A stretch of 64,000 nt of DNA from the NCBI GenBank assembly GCA_902535505.1, contig CACATS010000003.1:1-64000 (forward strand), in the 5' to 3' direction. The DNA comes from an uncultured Pelagibacteraceae bacterium. GTDB taxonomy: Bacteria; Pseudomonadota; Alphaproteobacteria; Pelagibacterales; Pelagibacteraceae. Positions 35,004-44,327 of the stretch are shown piece by piece. The notes beneath the pieces are model-generated. The model was not told the DNA's origin. It ran no database searches and saw only the letters and a program-made list of their open reading frames with translations. Position numbers and translations under genes: made by a program. Every line of letters begins with the position of its first letter. Position 1 is the stretch's first letter.

Positions 35004-35666
35004 TTAATTTTTTCTAAGAATTTCTATATTTTTTTTAAGATCGCCTTCGTTCTCTTTAAAAATAGTTGATCCTGAAACAAGTATATTTGCCCCAGCTTGT
35101 TTTGCTAAAGAGCAATTTTCAAAATTTATCCCTCCATCTATTTCAATGTCTACATTAAACCCTTTCAACTTAATTATATCTTTAAGTTGTTTTGTTTTTT
35201 CCAATACTTCCGGCATAAACTTTTGCCCTCCAAATCCAGGTTCAACACTCATTATTAGAACTAGATCAATTTCACCAAGATGATCTTTTATTAAATCAAT
35301 ACTTGATTTTGGTTTAAGAGAAATCCCAACTTTTTTGTTTTCTTTTTTTATTAGCTTTATAGTTTTAGAAGTGTCTTTAGTAGCCTCAGGGTGAAAAGTA
35401 ATGATATCCGCTCCTGCATTAGCGTAGTCTTTAATAAAATTATCTACTGGAGAAATCATTAAATGAACATCGAACACTTTTTTTGTGAGAGGTCTCAGTT
35501 TTTTAATTACTTCTGGGCCAATAGTAAGATTTGGCACAAAATGTCCATCCATTACATCTATATGTATATAGTCAGCACCTGCCTTTTCCAAAGAAATAAC
35601 TTCTGCCCCCAATTTACTAAAATCAGCTGATAAAATAGATGGTGAGATTTTGATTAGACTACTCAT
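35004..35666 (-). CDS. rpe: ribulose-phosphate 3-epimerase
   Basis: Interconverts ribulose 5-phosphate and xylulose 5-phosphate in the pentose phosphate pathway. The 220-aa TIM barrel has all family motifs: ISPSILSADFSKL, DYIHIDVMDGHFVPN, FDVHLMI, LIMSVEPGFGGQKF and IEIDGGINFEN with the metal-binding His, Asp and catalytic Asp residues intact. First gene of the rpe-heparinase-purH run; the leader to the upstream membrane-protein gene is 43 bases. Confidence 0.97.
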   Translation of the reverse strand: MSSLIKISPSILSADFSKLGAEVISLEKAGADYIHIDVMDGHFVPNLTIGPEVIKKLRPLTKKVFDVHLMISPVDNFIKDYANAGADIITFHPEATKDTSKTIKLIKKENKKVGISLKPKSSIDLIKDHLGEIDLVLIMSVEPGFGGQKFMPEVLEKTKQLKDIIKLKGFNVDIEIDGGINFENCSLAKQAGANILVSGSTIFKENEGDLKKNIEILRKN

Positions 35667-35709
35667 TCTACATTTATATTTTAATCTTAAATTTTGTCAA
35701 AAAATAAGA

Positions 35710-36045
35710 TTAATTAAACAGTTGATATAATTGTCTTGAAAAATCACTTTCTAGAGGAAATGCTAACATCCCCCAAACATCATAGCCAAGAATATAAGGC
35801 ATGGCATAAAATCTGAATAAATAAAAAAACCATGCAACATATAAGGCTATGAAAGGTCCAAATAAGAAGCTTGGAGTAATGAATTTAAATAAATTAATTA
35901 TAGGGTTCGTGGTTTTTACAAATATTCTCATGAAAAAAAAAGTAGAGTCCTCTTTTTGAAAAATATTCATGAATGCACGACCAATTAAAGTCCACATTAT
36001 TGTCCCAAGCGTATAATCTAAAACTATTGCCCAAGTTGGTATCAT
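35710..36045 (-). CDS. small membrane protein, weakly YggT-like
   Basis: 111 aa with two or three hydrophobic segments (WAIVLDYTLGTIMWTLIGRAF and FGPFIALYVAWFFYLFRFYA). The stretch FVKTTNPIINLFKFITPSFL between them resembles the YggT family pattern of a membrane helix followed by a T-P/P-rich turn. The match is weak and I would keep it as a conserved small membrane protein. It lies between rpe and the transporter terminator on the same strand, in its own short unit. Confidence 0.55.
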   Translation of the reverse strand: MIPTWAIVLDYTLGTIMWTLIGRAFMNIFQKEDSTFFFMRIFVKTTNPIINLFKFITPSFLFGPFIALYVAWFFYLFRFYAMPYILGYDVWGMLAFPLESDFSRQLYQLFN

Positions 36046-36070
36046 ATTCCTAAATTACCATGATTCAGGT

Positions 36071-36098
36071 AAAAAAAAAGGGGCGAATAAATCGCCCC
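36071..36098 (-). terminator. rho-independent terminator of the actP operon
   Basis: GGGGCGA (36080-36086) and TCGCCCC (36092-36098) form a perfect seven-base-pair GC-rich stem with a five-base loop. On the minus strand it is followed by nine T residues (A-run at 36071-36079). It lies 23 bases after the symporter stop. It is the clearest intrinsic terminator in the window. Confidence 0.9.
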
Positions 36099-36121
36099 TT
36101 TTAATTTTAAATAATTGTTAA

Positions 36122-37978
36122 TTAGTGTTGCTTACCAAGAATAGCCTTACCTGTCGGTATTCTTGTATCGTCTACTAATTTTTGTGTAGCTGGGCTTGGC
36201 TCTTTAGTCATTAAACTGACTACCACCATTACAACTAAACAAATTGGTGCTCCAATTAATCCAAATCTTAAGTGGTCAATACCTAAGAATGGAGTATTTA
36301 CACCGCCCCACATTGGAACTGAGAATTTAGGGAACACCCACGTTAAGTATAATGTTCCTGATACAATTCCCGCAATGATACCAGCGATTGCACCCTCTCT
36401 AGTAGCTCTCTTCCACCATACACCAAGTACAAGTGGGAAGAATAAGCCTGACATCGCAAAGTCGAATGCCCAAGCAACCGAACCTAAGATACTTGTTAGC
36501 CTGAAAGAGGCTATGTAAGCACCTGCAGCTCCGATTATTACTAGAAGTACACGAGCAACTAACAGTCTTTTTGAAGTCTCAGCTTTTGGATTAATGATCT
36601 TGTAATAAATGTCGTGTGATAACGCATTTGATATTGCAAGAACTAAACCATCAGCAGTTGACATGGCAGCAGCCATACCACCAGCAAACACTAGTCCTGA
36701 GATTACGAACGGTAGACCCGCTACTTCTGGAGTAGCTAATACTACAACGTCACCTCTCATGAACCATTCGTTCAACTGAAGTATTCCGTCACCATTAAAG
36801 TCTGCGATAAATACTTGTTTAACTTCAGACCATCTTTGTACCCACTCTATCGACTGAACTTCAGAAATAGATTTTCCGATAATTCCAGTTGGTAGATTTG
36901 GATCCATCAATGCTAATTTAGACAATGTCGCTAACATAGGCGCTGAAGAGTAAAGTAAGAAAATAAAGAATAGCGACCATGCTACTGATTTTCTTGCTGC
37001 TCTTACTGTAGGAGTTGTAAAGTATCTCATTAAGATATGAGGTAACGATGCAGTTCCCACCATCATACAAATCGCTAACGATAAGTATTTCCAGACAGCC
37101 ATTCCACCTTCAGGTACTCCAGAGTGAGATCCAGAGATGTATTTCAATCCTCCTGGTACCCCAGCTGCTTTCATATCTGCGGCGCTGTTTTTAACTAGTC
37201 CAAATTGTTGTTCAAGTTCGCCAAGTCTTGCAACTTCATCACCTAACATCAAGTGAGGGAAAATTCCTCCACCTACGTTAGAACTAATCCAGAATACTGG
37301 TATTAAGTATGCGATGATTAATACAATGTACTGAGCAACCTGTGTCCAAGTTACGGCTCTCATTCCACCAAGCATTGAACAGATAAGGATACTTATTAAT
37401 CCTACCCATACACCTGCTTCAAACGGAATTCCAAGAGCTCTAGAAGCAATTGTTCCCGTAGCATTAATTTGTGCTGTTACGTAAGTAAATGATGCTATAA
37501 AAAGCACGAATACTGCGCAAGCTCTTACGAGGTTACCACCGTATCGTGTTCCGATAAAATCAGGAACTGTGTAACATCCAAACTTTCTTAGGTACGGAGC
37601 CATTAGAGTTGCAACAAGTACGTATCCACCTGTCCAACCTACTAAGAAGGCCATATAAGTATAGCCACCAAAGTAAACTCCACCCGCTAAAGCTACGAAT
37701 GATGCACCTGACATCCAGTCAGCTGCTGTTGCCATCCCGTTAAATACGGTTGGCACTTGCCTTCCTGCAACATAGTAGGCATCTACTTGAATGGTTCTTG
37801 ATAAATAACCGATTAAGGCATAAATCAATACCGTGAAAGCCACGAACATCACTCCGATGTTTTTAGCTGACACACCTGCTTGCTCTGCTAATGCCATCAA
37901 AATGATGAACACTATAAAGCCACCAGTGTAGGTACCATATATTTTAGGAAGGTTTTGTATAAAATCTCCTTTAAACAT
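36122..37978 (-). CDS. actP: sodium:solute symporter, ActP-like with DUF4212 partner
   Basis: 618-aa SSS-family permease with about 13 membrane helices. Family landmarks include DAYYVAGRQVPTVFNGMATAADWMSG, GWTGGYVLVA, RYGGNLVRACA and FAMSGLFFPLVLGVWWKRAT. A loop before the tenth helix carries DFNGDGILQLNE, a canonical EF-hand calcium loop pattern. It directly follows the DUF4212 small subunit, sharing one base, an arrangement typical of the acetate/short-chain acid symporter subgroup. acs lies three genes upstream. The likely substrate is acetate or a similar small organic acid. A strong terminator follows. Confidence 0.9.
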   Translation of the reverse strand: MFKGDFIQNLPKIYGTYTGGFIVFIILMALAEQAGVSAKNIGVMFVAFTVLIYALIGYLSRTIQVDAYYVAGRQVPTVFNGMATAADWMSGASFVALAGGVYFGGYTYMAFLVGWTGGYVLVATLMAPYLRKFGCYTVPDFIGTRYGGNLVRACAVFVLFIASFTYVTAQINATGTIASRALGIPFEAGVWVGLISILICSMLGGMRAVTWTQVAQYIVLIIAYLIPVFWISSNVGGGIFPHLMLGDEVARLGELEQQFGLVKNSAADMKAAGVPGGLKYISGSHSGVPEGGMAVWKYLSLAICMMVGTASLPHILMRYFTTPTVRAARKSVAWSLFFIFLLYSSAPMLATLSKLALMDPNLPTGIIGKSISEVQSIEWVQRWSEVKQVFIADFNGDGILQLNEWFMRGDVVVLATPEVAGLPFVISGLVFAGGMAAAMSTADGLVLAISNALSHDIYYKIINPKAETSKRLLVARVLLVIIGAAGAYIASFRLTSILGSVAWAFDFAMSGLFFPLVLGVWWKRATREGAIAGIIAGIVSGTLYLTWVFPKFSVPMWGGVNTPFLGIDHLRFGLIGAPICLVVMVVVSLMTKEPSPATQKLVDDTRIPTGKAILGKQH

Positions 37979-38235
37979 TAGTCATCCTCTCTTTCTGAGA
38001 AACCATGTTCTTCGTCGATTTTTTCTTGTTTATTTGCAGTCCAAAACAAAATTATCACAAAGGCAAGAAGTGAACCTTGCGCCGTCATGTAATATGCTAA
38101 TGGATAGCCAAGAAAAGACATCGTGTTCAGTTCAGAACCAAACATGAAGATCACTAATGAGAAGAAAGCCCAAAGAACCAATGTTACGATCATATGGTTT
38201 TTGGTCTTATTCCAATATGCGTCTTTATTTGACAT
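37978..38235 (-). CDS. DUF4212 small subunit of the symporter
   Basis: 85-aa protein with two membrane helices (IVTLVLWAFFSLVIFMFG and YYMTAQGSLLAFVIILFWTANK), the layout of DUF4212 proteins. They are nearly always encoded just before an ActP-type SSS permease and are thought to be its small subunit. The stop overlaps the permease start by one base. A strong AGGGGG Shine-Dalgarno precedes the ATG, one of the best in the window. A 16-bp palindrome lies about 22 bases upstream. Confidence 0.9.
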   Translation of the reverse strand: MSNKDAYWNKTKNHMIVTLVLWAFFSLVIFMFGSELNTMSFLGYPLAYYMTAQGSLLAFVIILFWTANKQEKIDEEHGFSEREDD

Positions 38236-38257
38236 ATTTCCCCCTATTTATTTTTAT

Positions 38258-38273
38258 CTTTTTACGTAAAAAG
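38258..38273. promoter_or_regulatory. 16-bp perfect palindrome upstream of DUF4212-actP
   Basis: CTTTTTACGTAAAAAG reads the same on both strands. It lies in the 154-bp gap between the divergent DUF4212-actP operon and the 38390 gene, 22 bases from the DUF4212 start. The position suits an operator for a dimeric regulator of acid uptake. No binding protein is identified. Confidence 0.4.
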
Positions 38274-38389
38274 TACTCTTATTGCTGGGGAGCATACTGA
38301 TTATGAGTTGAATTTAAAGAGAAAAAAGGACCCCAAAACCAATATGAAATGCTATAAGACAAGTAAATAAAGGGTTTTTTATATACAAC

Positions 38390-39031
38390 GTGAAATTGAA
38401 TATAGATAAATTGCGAAACGCTCTTAGAACCGCTCTAATTGACATTTGGGAATACGTAATTCCAATTTGGAAAATATCTGGTCTTTTTAAAAGAATAAAA
38501 TCCAAACAAGATTTAGAGAATTTCATTCAGGAAAGGTCTGCTCATGTTACCCAAACTACTTTGTACGGTTATCTTAAAACAAGAATCGGAGTTAAGTATA
38601 TAGCAATGATGGAGGATGAAAGGTTTTTAAAGTCAATAAATCTTGCGAAATGGAATATCTATGTAGTTGCTTTAGCTGATTGTGCTTTTTACGTTTTTTC
38701 GTATCTTATCTCAGAAAAAAACTTAAAAGACAATGATTGTAAAGAAATCTTTTTAAATATTTTAGAAAATGAAAAAAAAAATGGTTTGAGTAATGAAATT
38801 TTTGATAGAGGTAAACAAAATTTTCTTGAAAGAATAGAAAAAGTCAATTTCTCAAATCATTATTTAAATGATCCTTTTAAAGAAAGCGGCCAAGCTTTAT
38901 ATTATTGGTCGCCCATTGCAGATGAGCTTAAATCACTTGATAAAAAAATAGTTTTAAATTCTATTCATTTAAAATGGGGATTGATGAAAGACGAGTTTAA
39001 AAAATTAACAAAAGATTTAAAATTTAATTAA
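38390..39031 (+). CDS. conserved protein of unknown function next to the acetate genes
   Basis: 213 aa with GTG start. I recall similar uncharacterised alphaproteobacterial proteins containing the pattern [15 protein letters not shown]...[15 protein letters not shown]...[20 protein letters not shown], often beside DUF4212/ActP genes, but cannot verify it. The chain is mostly helical with no signal peptide; residues about 90-115 are hydrophobic but not a clear membrane span. It is divergent from DUF4212-actP and its end overlaps the end of acs by four bases. Function unknown; linkage to acetate metabolism is by position. Confidence 0.72.
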   Translation: MKLNIDKLRNALRTALIDIWEYVIPIWKISGLFKRIKSKQDLENFIQERSAHVTQTTLYGYLKTRIGVKYIAMMEDERFLKSINLAKWNIYVVALADCAFYVFSYLISEKNLKDNDCKEIFLNILENEKKNGLSNEIFDRGKQNFLERIEKVNFSNHYLNDPFKESGQALYYWSPIADELKSLDKKIVLNSIHLKWGLMKDEFKKLTKDLKFN

Positions 39032-41151
39032 CCTTTATTTTGTCTATTCTCTACAAGAGATGTTACTACACTAGGATCCGCCAAAGTTGTTGTATCCCCT
39101 AAATTATCAGGCTCGTTGGCAGCAATTTTTCTTAAAATTCTTCTCATAATTTTTCCGGATCTTGTTTTTGGTAACCCAGGTGCAAATTGAATGACGTCAG
39201 GTGTAGCTATTGGACCGATTTGTTTTCTAACCCAAAGTTTAAGATCTCTTTCTAAATCTCCAGTGGGGTTTTCACCAGCATTTAAAGTCACATAACAATA
39301 TAGCCCATTGCCTTTAATACTATGAGGAAATCCAACCACAGCAGCCTCAGCTACTTTAGGATGCGCAACAAATGCACTTTCAATTTCGGCTGTTCCAAGG
39401 TTGTGGCCTGATACAATAATTACATCATCCACTCTTCCTGTAATCCAATAATATCCATCTTTATCTCTTCTGCATCCATCTCCAGTGAAATATTTTCCAT
39501 CAAATTGAGAAAAATATGTATCTATAAATCTTTGATGATCTCCATAAACTGTACGCATTTGACCTGGCCAAGAAGCGGCCATACAAAGTCTTCCCTTGCC
39601 TTCACCTTTAATAGTTTTGCCATCTTTATCTACTAAAACTGGTTTAATGCCGTAAAAAGGTTTAGTCGCTGAGCCCGGTTTTAAATCTATGGCGCCAGGT
39701 TGAGGTGCAATTAAAATTCCTCCAGTCTCTGTTTGCCACCAAGTATCAACAATCGGACATCTAGAATCCCCAACTGTTTTGTAATACCACATCCAAGCCT
39801 CTGGATTTATGGGCTCTCCAACAGTTCCTAATAATTTAAGAGTTTTTCTACTTGTTTTTTTTACTGGCTTATCTCCCTCTCGCATTAAAGCTCTTATTGC
39901 TGTTGGGGCAGTATAAAAAATATTTACTTTATACTTATCTACTATTTGCCACCATCTAGAACTATCTGGATAATTTGGTACTCCTTCAAACATGATAGTA
40001 GTTGCTCCATTAGAGAGAGGTCCGTAGATAATATAACTATGACCTGTTACCCAACCTATATCAGCTGTACACCAATAAATATCATTAGCTTTGTAGTCAA
40101 AAATATACTGATGGGTCATAGAAGCATAAACCATGTATCCACCCGTTGTGTGTAGTACGCCCTTAGGTTTTCCAGTGGAACCGGAAGTATATAAAATAAA
40201 TAGTGGGTCTTCGGCATTCATTTCTTCTGGGTCACATTTTGATGGAACTGATGAAATTAGATCCTTATAAGAAACATCTCTTTCATTATTCCAATCAACT
40301 TGATTTCCAGTTCTTTCAACAACTATACATTTTTTTACACCGGGACATTGATCTAAAGCTTCATCAGCAATTTTTTTTAATGGAATTATCTTTCCACCTC
40401 TGACTCCTTCATCTGCAGTTATTAAATATTCGGACTCGCAATCGGTTATCCTAGTAGCTATTGAGTCAGGTGAAAAACCACCAAAAATAATTGAGTGAAC
40501 AGCACCAATTCTTGCACAAGCTAACATTATGTAAGCTAATTCAGGGATCATTGTCAGATAAATTGTAACTCTATCTCCTTTTTGTATACCTAAACTTTTT
40601 AAACCATTTGCAGCCTTACATACGTTTTGGTGCAGCTCTTTGTAAGAAATTTTCTTTGTATCAGCGGGATCATCACCGACCCAAATGATTGCTGTTTTGC
40701 TTGGATTTTTCTTTAAATGTCTATCTACACAATTCGCTGAAGCATTTAGAGTTCCATCATAATACCACTTTATTTTAACTTCATCTTTGCTGTACTTAAC
40801 ATCTTTAATTTTGGTATACTTTTTCATCCAAGTAATTCTTTTACCCTCTTTACCCCAAAACTTATCGTTTTCTTTGATGGACATCTTATATTTCTTTTTA
40901 TATTTAGATTCGTTCACGTAAGCATGATTTGCCCAACTCTCCGAGACTTTTATAACTGAATTACCCTCGCTGTCTTTTGAGTGTGTAGGAGATTTAAAAA
41001 TAATTCTCCTTGCTTTTCTGGTTTTTTTTTTGGATTTTTTTCTTTTTCTAGATTTCTTAGTTTTTTTTCTAGGCTTATTTACTTTTCTAGACTTACTTAC
41101 TTTTCTAGACTTTTTTATTTTTGATTTTTTCTTTTTTTTCTTTTTAGCCAC
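39028..41151 (-). CDS. acs: acetyl-CoA synthetase with polybasic N-terminal extension
   Basis: AMP-forming acetate-CoA ligase (707 aa). The adenylation core has [44 protein letters not shown] and the acetylation-site motif [11 protein letters not shown]. Before the usual start of the enzyme there is an extra 50-residue tail made almost only of Lys, Arg, Ser and Thr (MAKKKKKKK...[10 protein letters not shown]). The GTG start has a good AGGGG seven bases upstream, so the tail is probably translated. Together with the adjacent ActP/DUF4212 symporter it makes an acetate uptake and activation unit. The tail is histone-like; its role is unknown. Confidence 0.95.
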   Translation of the reverse strand: MAKKKKKKKSKIKKSRKVSKSRKVNKPRKKTKKSRKRKKSKKKTRKARRIIFKSPTHSKDSEGNSVIKVSESWANHAYVNESKYKKKYKMSIKENDKFWGKEGKRITWMKKYTKIKDVKYSKDEVKIKWYYDGTLNASANCVDRHLKKNPSKTAIIWVGDDPADTKKISYKELHQNVCKAANGLKSLGIQKGDRVTIYLTMIPELAYIMLACARIGAVHSIIFGGFSPDSIATRITDCESEYLITADEGVRGGKIIPLKKIADEALDQCPGVKKCIVVERTGNQVDWNNERDVSYKDLISSVPSKCDPEEMNAEDPLFILYTSGSTGKPKGVLHTTGGYMVYASMTHQYIFDYKANDIYWCTADIGWVTGHSYIIYGPLSNGATTIMFEGVPNYPDSSRWWQIVDKYKVNIFYTAPTAIRALMREGDKPVKKTSRKTLKLLGTVGEPINPEAWMWYYKTVGDSRCPIVDTWWQTETGGILIAPQPGAIDLKPGSATKPFYGIKPVLVDKDGKTIKGEGKGRLCMAASWPGQMRTVYGDHQRFIDTYFSQFDGKYFTGDGCRRDKDGYYWITGRVDDVIIVSGHNLGTAEIESAFVAHPKVAEAAVVGFPHSIKGNGLYCYVTLNAGENPTGDLERDLKLWVRKQIGPIATPDVIQFAPGLPKTRSGKIMRRILRKIAANEPDNLGDTTTLADPSVVTSLVENRQNKG

Positions 41152-41169
41152 AAATACCCCTAATTTTTT

Positions 41170-41583
41170 TTATACTTTACCCATGTTACAAATAATTTTC
41201 CAGCTTTTATAATCTATCGGCATTACTGATAATCTGCTTTGCTTTATCAACGGTAAATGAGAAATTTTCCTGTTTTCTCTAATTTTTTCCAAGGAAATAG
41301 CCGTTTTAAATTTACTCACAAACCTAACTTGAACGGCCACAAACCTCTTTTTCTTATCAGTTTTATCGATAAACGCTGATTTAATTATTTTAACTATACC
41401 AACAATTTCTTTTCCAATATTTGAATGGTAGAAAAAACATAAGTCACCTTTTTTCATTTTTCTCAAATTATTTGCAGCTTGATAATTTCTTACACCATCC
41501 CAGGCAGCACCTTTTATTCCAGCTTTTTTTTGTTGCTCAATAGACCAAACATCGGGTTCAGACTTAAGTAACCAGTAACTCAT
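41170..41583 (-). CDS. EVE domain protein
   Basis: 137-aa PUA-like EVE domain protein. Opening motif YWLLKSEPDVWSIEQQ, then WDGVRNYQAANNLR, MKKGDLCFFYHSN and IVGIVKI match the EVE/thymocyte-nuclear-protein-1 family, whose members recognise modified bases in DNA or RNA. The end (IKQSRLSVMPI) is also typical. It overlaps tsaD by one base and is followed by acs after 18 bases. Because tsaD makes the t6A tRNA modification, an RNA-related role fits but is inference. Confidence 0.9.
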   Translation of the reverse strand: MSYWLLKSEPDVWSIEQQKKAGIKGAAWDGVRNYQAANNLRKMKKGDLCFFYHSNIGKEIVGIVKIIKSAFIDKTDKKKRFVAVQVRFVSKFKTAISLEKIRENRKISHLPLIKQSRLSVMPIDYKSWKIICNMGKV

Positions 41584-42659
41584 TATAACTTTAAACCTGG
41601 CCCTTTCATGTAGGGAGCATTTTCATCTAAAGGCCATCTAGATTTGGCTTCGACATCAATTTTATTTAATAAATTTTTTTTAAATCTTTGAATACCGGCC
41701 CAAGCAATCATAGCAGCGTTATCACTACAAAATTTTAAATTAGGATAAACAGTTTTAAATCCTATTTCGTCTGAAAGTTTTTTTAAATTTTCTCTTATCG
41801 AAATATTAGCAGCCACACCTCCAGCTACAACTAAATTAATATTCGATGCATTAATTTTTTTTTTAAACATTTCAATTGCGATTTTTGTTTTTTTATAAAG
41901 AATTTTATTTATCGTATTTTGAAAAGACGCTGCCAAACTAAATTTTAATTTATCGTTACCATTTATTTTTTTCGCCTGTCTTAAAACTGCAGTTTTGAGT
42001 CCAGCAAATGATAAATTACATCCTGCTTTATTTATTATTGGTTCAGGAAGTTCAAAAAAGTCTTTGTCTCCTAATTTTGCAAATTTCTCAACACTCGGTC
42101 CTCCTGGATATCCTAAATCTAGCATTTTTGCAGTTTTATCAAACGCTTCGCCTAAAGCATCGTCGATTGTGGTTCCTAATTGTTCGTATTCATTAATATC
42201 TTTCACTATTAAATATTGGGAATGACCTCCAGAGATTAATAAAAGTAAATATGGGAATTGAATTTTATTTTCTAATCCAGGACTGAGAGCATGACCTTCT
42301 AAATGATTAACTGCAATGAATGGCTTATTTGAAAATGCAGCAATTGCTTTACCTATGTTTAGCCCAACTGTTAAACATACAATTAATCCTGGACCTGCAG
42401 TAGCTGCAATACCATCTATTTCATCCAAAGAAACTTTACTTTCGTTTAAAGCAGCTTCAATTATGTAGTCAATATTTTCTAAATGCGCCCTAGCAGCTAA
42501 TTCAGGCACCACTCCTCCAAATTTTTTATGCTCTGAAATCTGGCTTGAAACGATATTTGATAAAACGTCTGCAGTGCCCTTGTCATTTTCCCTTATTACA
42601 GCTGCAGCAGTTTCATCGCAGCTTGTTTCAATTCCTAAAAATGTAATCTTTTTTGTCAT
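41583..42659 (-). CDS. tsaD: tRNA N6-threonylcarbamoyladenosine synthase subunit TsaD
   Basis: Universal ATPase-fold enzyme that transfers threonylcarbamoyl to A37 of ANN-reading tRNAs. The 358-aa protein has FLGIETSCDETAAAV, the metal-binding HLEGHALSP, LLLISGGHSQ, DDALGEAFDKTAKMLDLGYPGG, NLSFAGLKTA and VVAGGVAAN. It starts 55 bases from the divergent hemC start, so the two share a short bidirectional promoter region. Gene pair tsaD/hemC back to back is common in alphaproteobacteria. Confidence 0.97.
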   Translation of the reverse strand: MTKKITFLGIETSCDETAAAVIRENDKGTADVLSNIVSSQISEHKKFGGVVPELAARAHLENIDYIIEAALNESKVSLDEIDGIAATAGPGLIVCLTVGLNIGKAIAAFSNKPFIAVNHLEGHALSPGLENKIQFPYLLLLISGGHSQYLIVKDINEYEQLGTTIDDALGEAFDKTAKMLDLGYPGGPSVEKFAKLGDKDFFELPEPIINKAGCNLSFAGLKTAVLRQAKKINGNDKLKFSLAASFQNTINKILYKKTKIAIEMFKKKINASNINLVVAGGVAANISIRENLKKLSDEIGFKTVYPNLKFCSDNAAMIAWAGIQRFKKNLLNKIDVEAKSRWPLDENAPYMKGPGLKL

Positions 42660-42714
42660 CTCTTTAAAAAATTAAAATAGTATAAAATATTTTTATCAAA
42701 TATATAATCAATTA

Positions 42715-43632
42715 ATGACTAAAATTACAATTGGAGCTCGAGGCAGTAAACTATCATTAGCCTATGTGGAAAAAGTTAAGGAGCTATTAGTAAAAAATAA
42801 TAAAGACCTTAAAGAGGAAAATATTAATTTTAAAGCCATAAAAACATCAGGCGATTTCAATTTAAATAAGAACATCTCAGAAATAGGTGGAAAAAATTTA
42901 TTTTGTAAAGAAATTGAAGAAAGCTTATTAAAAAAAGAGATAGATATTGCCGTACATTCTCTAAAAGATATGGAGGCAAATGAAAATGAAGGTCTTTTGA
43001 TAGGAGCATATTTAAAAAGAAACGATTACCGAGATGTAATAATTGGTGAAAAAATTAAAAGTATTTCTGATTTAAAAAAAGGTGTAAAAATCGGTTCAAG
43101 TTCAAAAAGGAGAGAGCTTCAACTAAAAAAAATTAATAATAAAATTTCTGTAATCAATATTCGAGGAAATATTGACACTAGAATAAATAAAATCAATGAA
43201 AATAAATTAGATGGAATCATTCTTGCGGCTGCTGGAGTTAAATCACTTAAACTCGATAAAAAAATTAGCTTTACTTTTAATTGTGCTCATATTCTACCAG
43301 CAGTTGGACAAGGAATAATTGCTGTGCAATGCAGAAAGGAAGATGAAATTAAAACTTTGATAAAAAGAATAAATGATAGCGCAACAAAACTTTGCGCAAT
43401 AGCTGAAAGAACAATGCTTCAAACTATCGGGGGTGATTGCGATACTGCAATAGGTGGGCTAGCTGAAATTGAAAACCATAACTTAAAACTTAAAGCTCAG
43501 CTTTTTTCAGATAACGGTAAAGAAAGTTTTGAATATGAACTTACAGGCAGAGAGGTTGACGCTTCTTTTATAGGAAAAAGTGTCGGGGAAAAATTATTAA
43601 ATCTAGCTGGAGAAAAATTTAAAAAAAAATGA
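42715..43632 (+). CDS. hemC: porphobilinogen deaminase (hydroxymethylbilane synthase)
   Basis: Joins four porphobilinogens into hydroxymethylbilane in haem synthesis. The 305-aa protein has GARGSKLSLAYVEK, DIAVHSLKDM, GSSSKRRELQL, NIRGNIDTRI, LPAVGQGIIAVQC and the dipyrromethane-cofactor cysteine in TIGGDCDTAIGG. It overlaps hemD by four bases. The AT-rich gap to tsaD holds a TATAAT only a few bases before the ATG, which could mean a leaderless message. Confidence 0.97.
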   Translation: MTKITIGARGSKLSLAYVEKVKELLVKNNKDLKEENINFKAIKTSGDFNLNKNISEIGGKNLFCKEIEESLLKKEIDIAVHSLKDMEANENEGLLIGAYLKRNDYRDVIIGEKIKSISDLKKGVKIGSSSKRRELQLKKINNKISVINIRGNIDTRINKINENKLDGIILAAAGVKSLKLDKKISFTFNCAHILPAVGQGIIAVQCRKEDEIKTLIKRINDSATKLCAIAERTMLQTIGGDCDTAIGGLAEIENHNLKLKAQLFSDNGKESFEYELTGREVDASFIGKSVGEKLLNLAGEKFKKK

Positions 43633-44327
43633 ATATTATAATAACAAGACCCTTAATTGACTCTGAAGATTTAATGGGCAAATTACTTTCTTTAGGCCAT
43701 AAAATTATTCATGTGCCTACTTTAAAGATCTCTAAAGCAGATCTTGATCCTATTGACCCCGAGAACTACAATGCATTTATTTTTACAAGTGCTAATGCAA
43801 TAAGGAGTCTAAAACTATTAAAACCAGATAGAAATAAACTTTGTTTCTGCGTTGGAGCAATTACAGAAAAGATTGTAAGGCAGCAAGGTTATAATAATAC
43901 TATTTCAGCTGGAGGGACGATAAATGCCTTAAAGAATATTATCGTTAATTCAGGTGACTTAGATAAAAAAAAAGTCTTGGCATATATATGTGGAGATAAT
44001 ATTACCTCAGACTTAGACCTTGAGCTGCAAAAAGAAGGTTTTCAAATAGATAAAATTATCAATTATACTTCAGAAAAAATTAAAGAATTAAATGTAGATA
44101 CTAATAATTTAATTAACGATCATCCTCCTGACATAATTTTTGTTTACTCAAAAAGGAGTGCAGAAAGCTTCATTGATTTAGCAAAAAAGTACTCACTCAA
44201 TGGACTGATGACAGGCTCTAGAGTTATGTGTATAAGTGAAAAAGTTATAAATGTTTTCAAAGAAGCTGGATGGAAAAATTTAGAAACCTTCGAGGCTGGA
44301 GATGAGCTTATAAAAATTGGTAATTAG
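43629..44327 (+). CDS. hemD: uroporphyrinogen-III synthase
   Basis: Cyclises hydroxymethylbilane to uroporphyrinogen III. The 232-aa protein follows hemC with a four-base overlap. Typical weakly conserved motifs are ITRPLIDSEDL, FTSANAIRSL, CVGAITEKIVRQQGY and IFVYSKRSAESF. Family members diverge strongly, so gene order adds much to the call. The following MscS gene starts right after its stop. Confidence 0.92.
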   Translation: MNIIITRPLIDSEDLMGKLLSLGHKIIHVPTLKISKADLDPIDPENYNAFIFTSANAIRSLKLLKPDRNKLCFCVGAITEKIVRQQGYNNTISAGGTINALKNIIVNSGDLDKKKVLAYICGDNITSDLDLELQKEGFQIDKIINYTSEKIKELNVDTNNLINDHPPDIIFVYSKRSAESFIDLAKKYSLNGLMTGSRVMCISEKVINVFKEAGWKNLETFEAGDELIKIGN

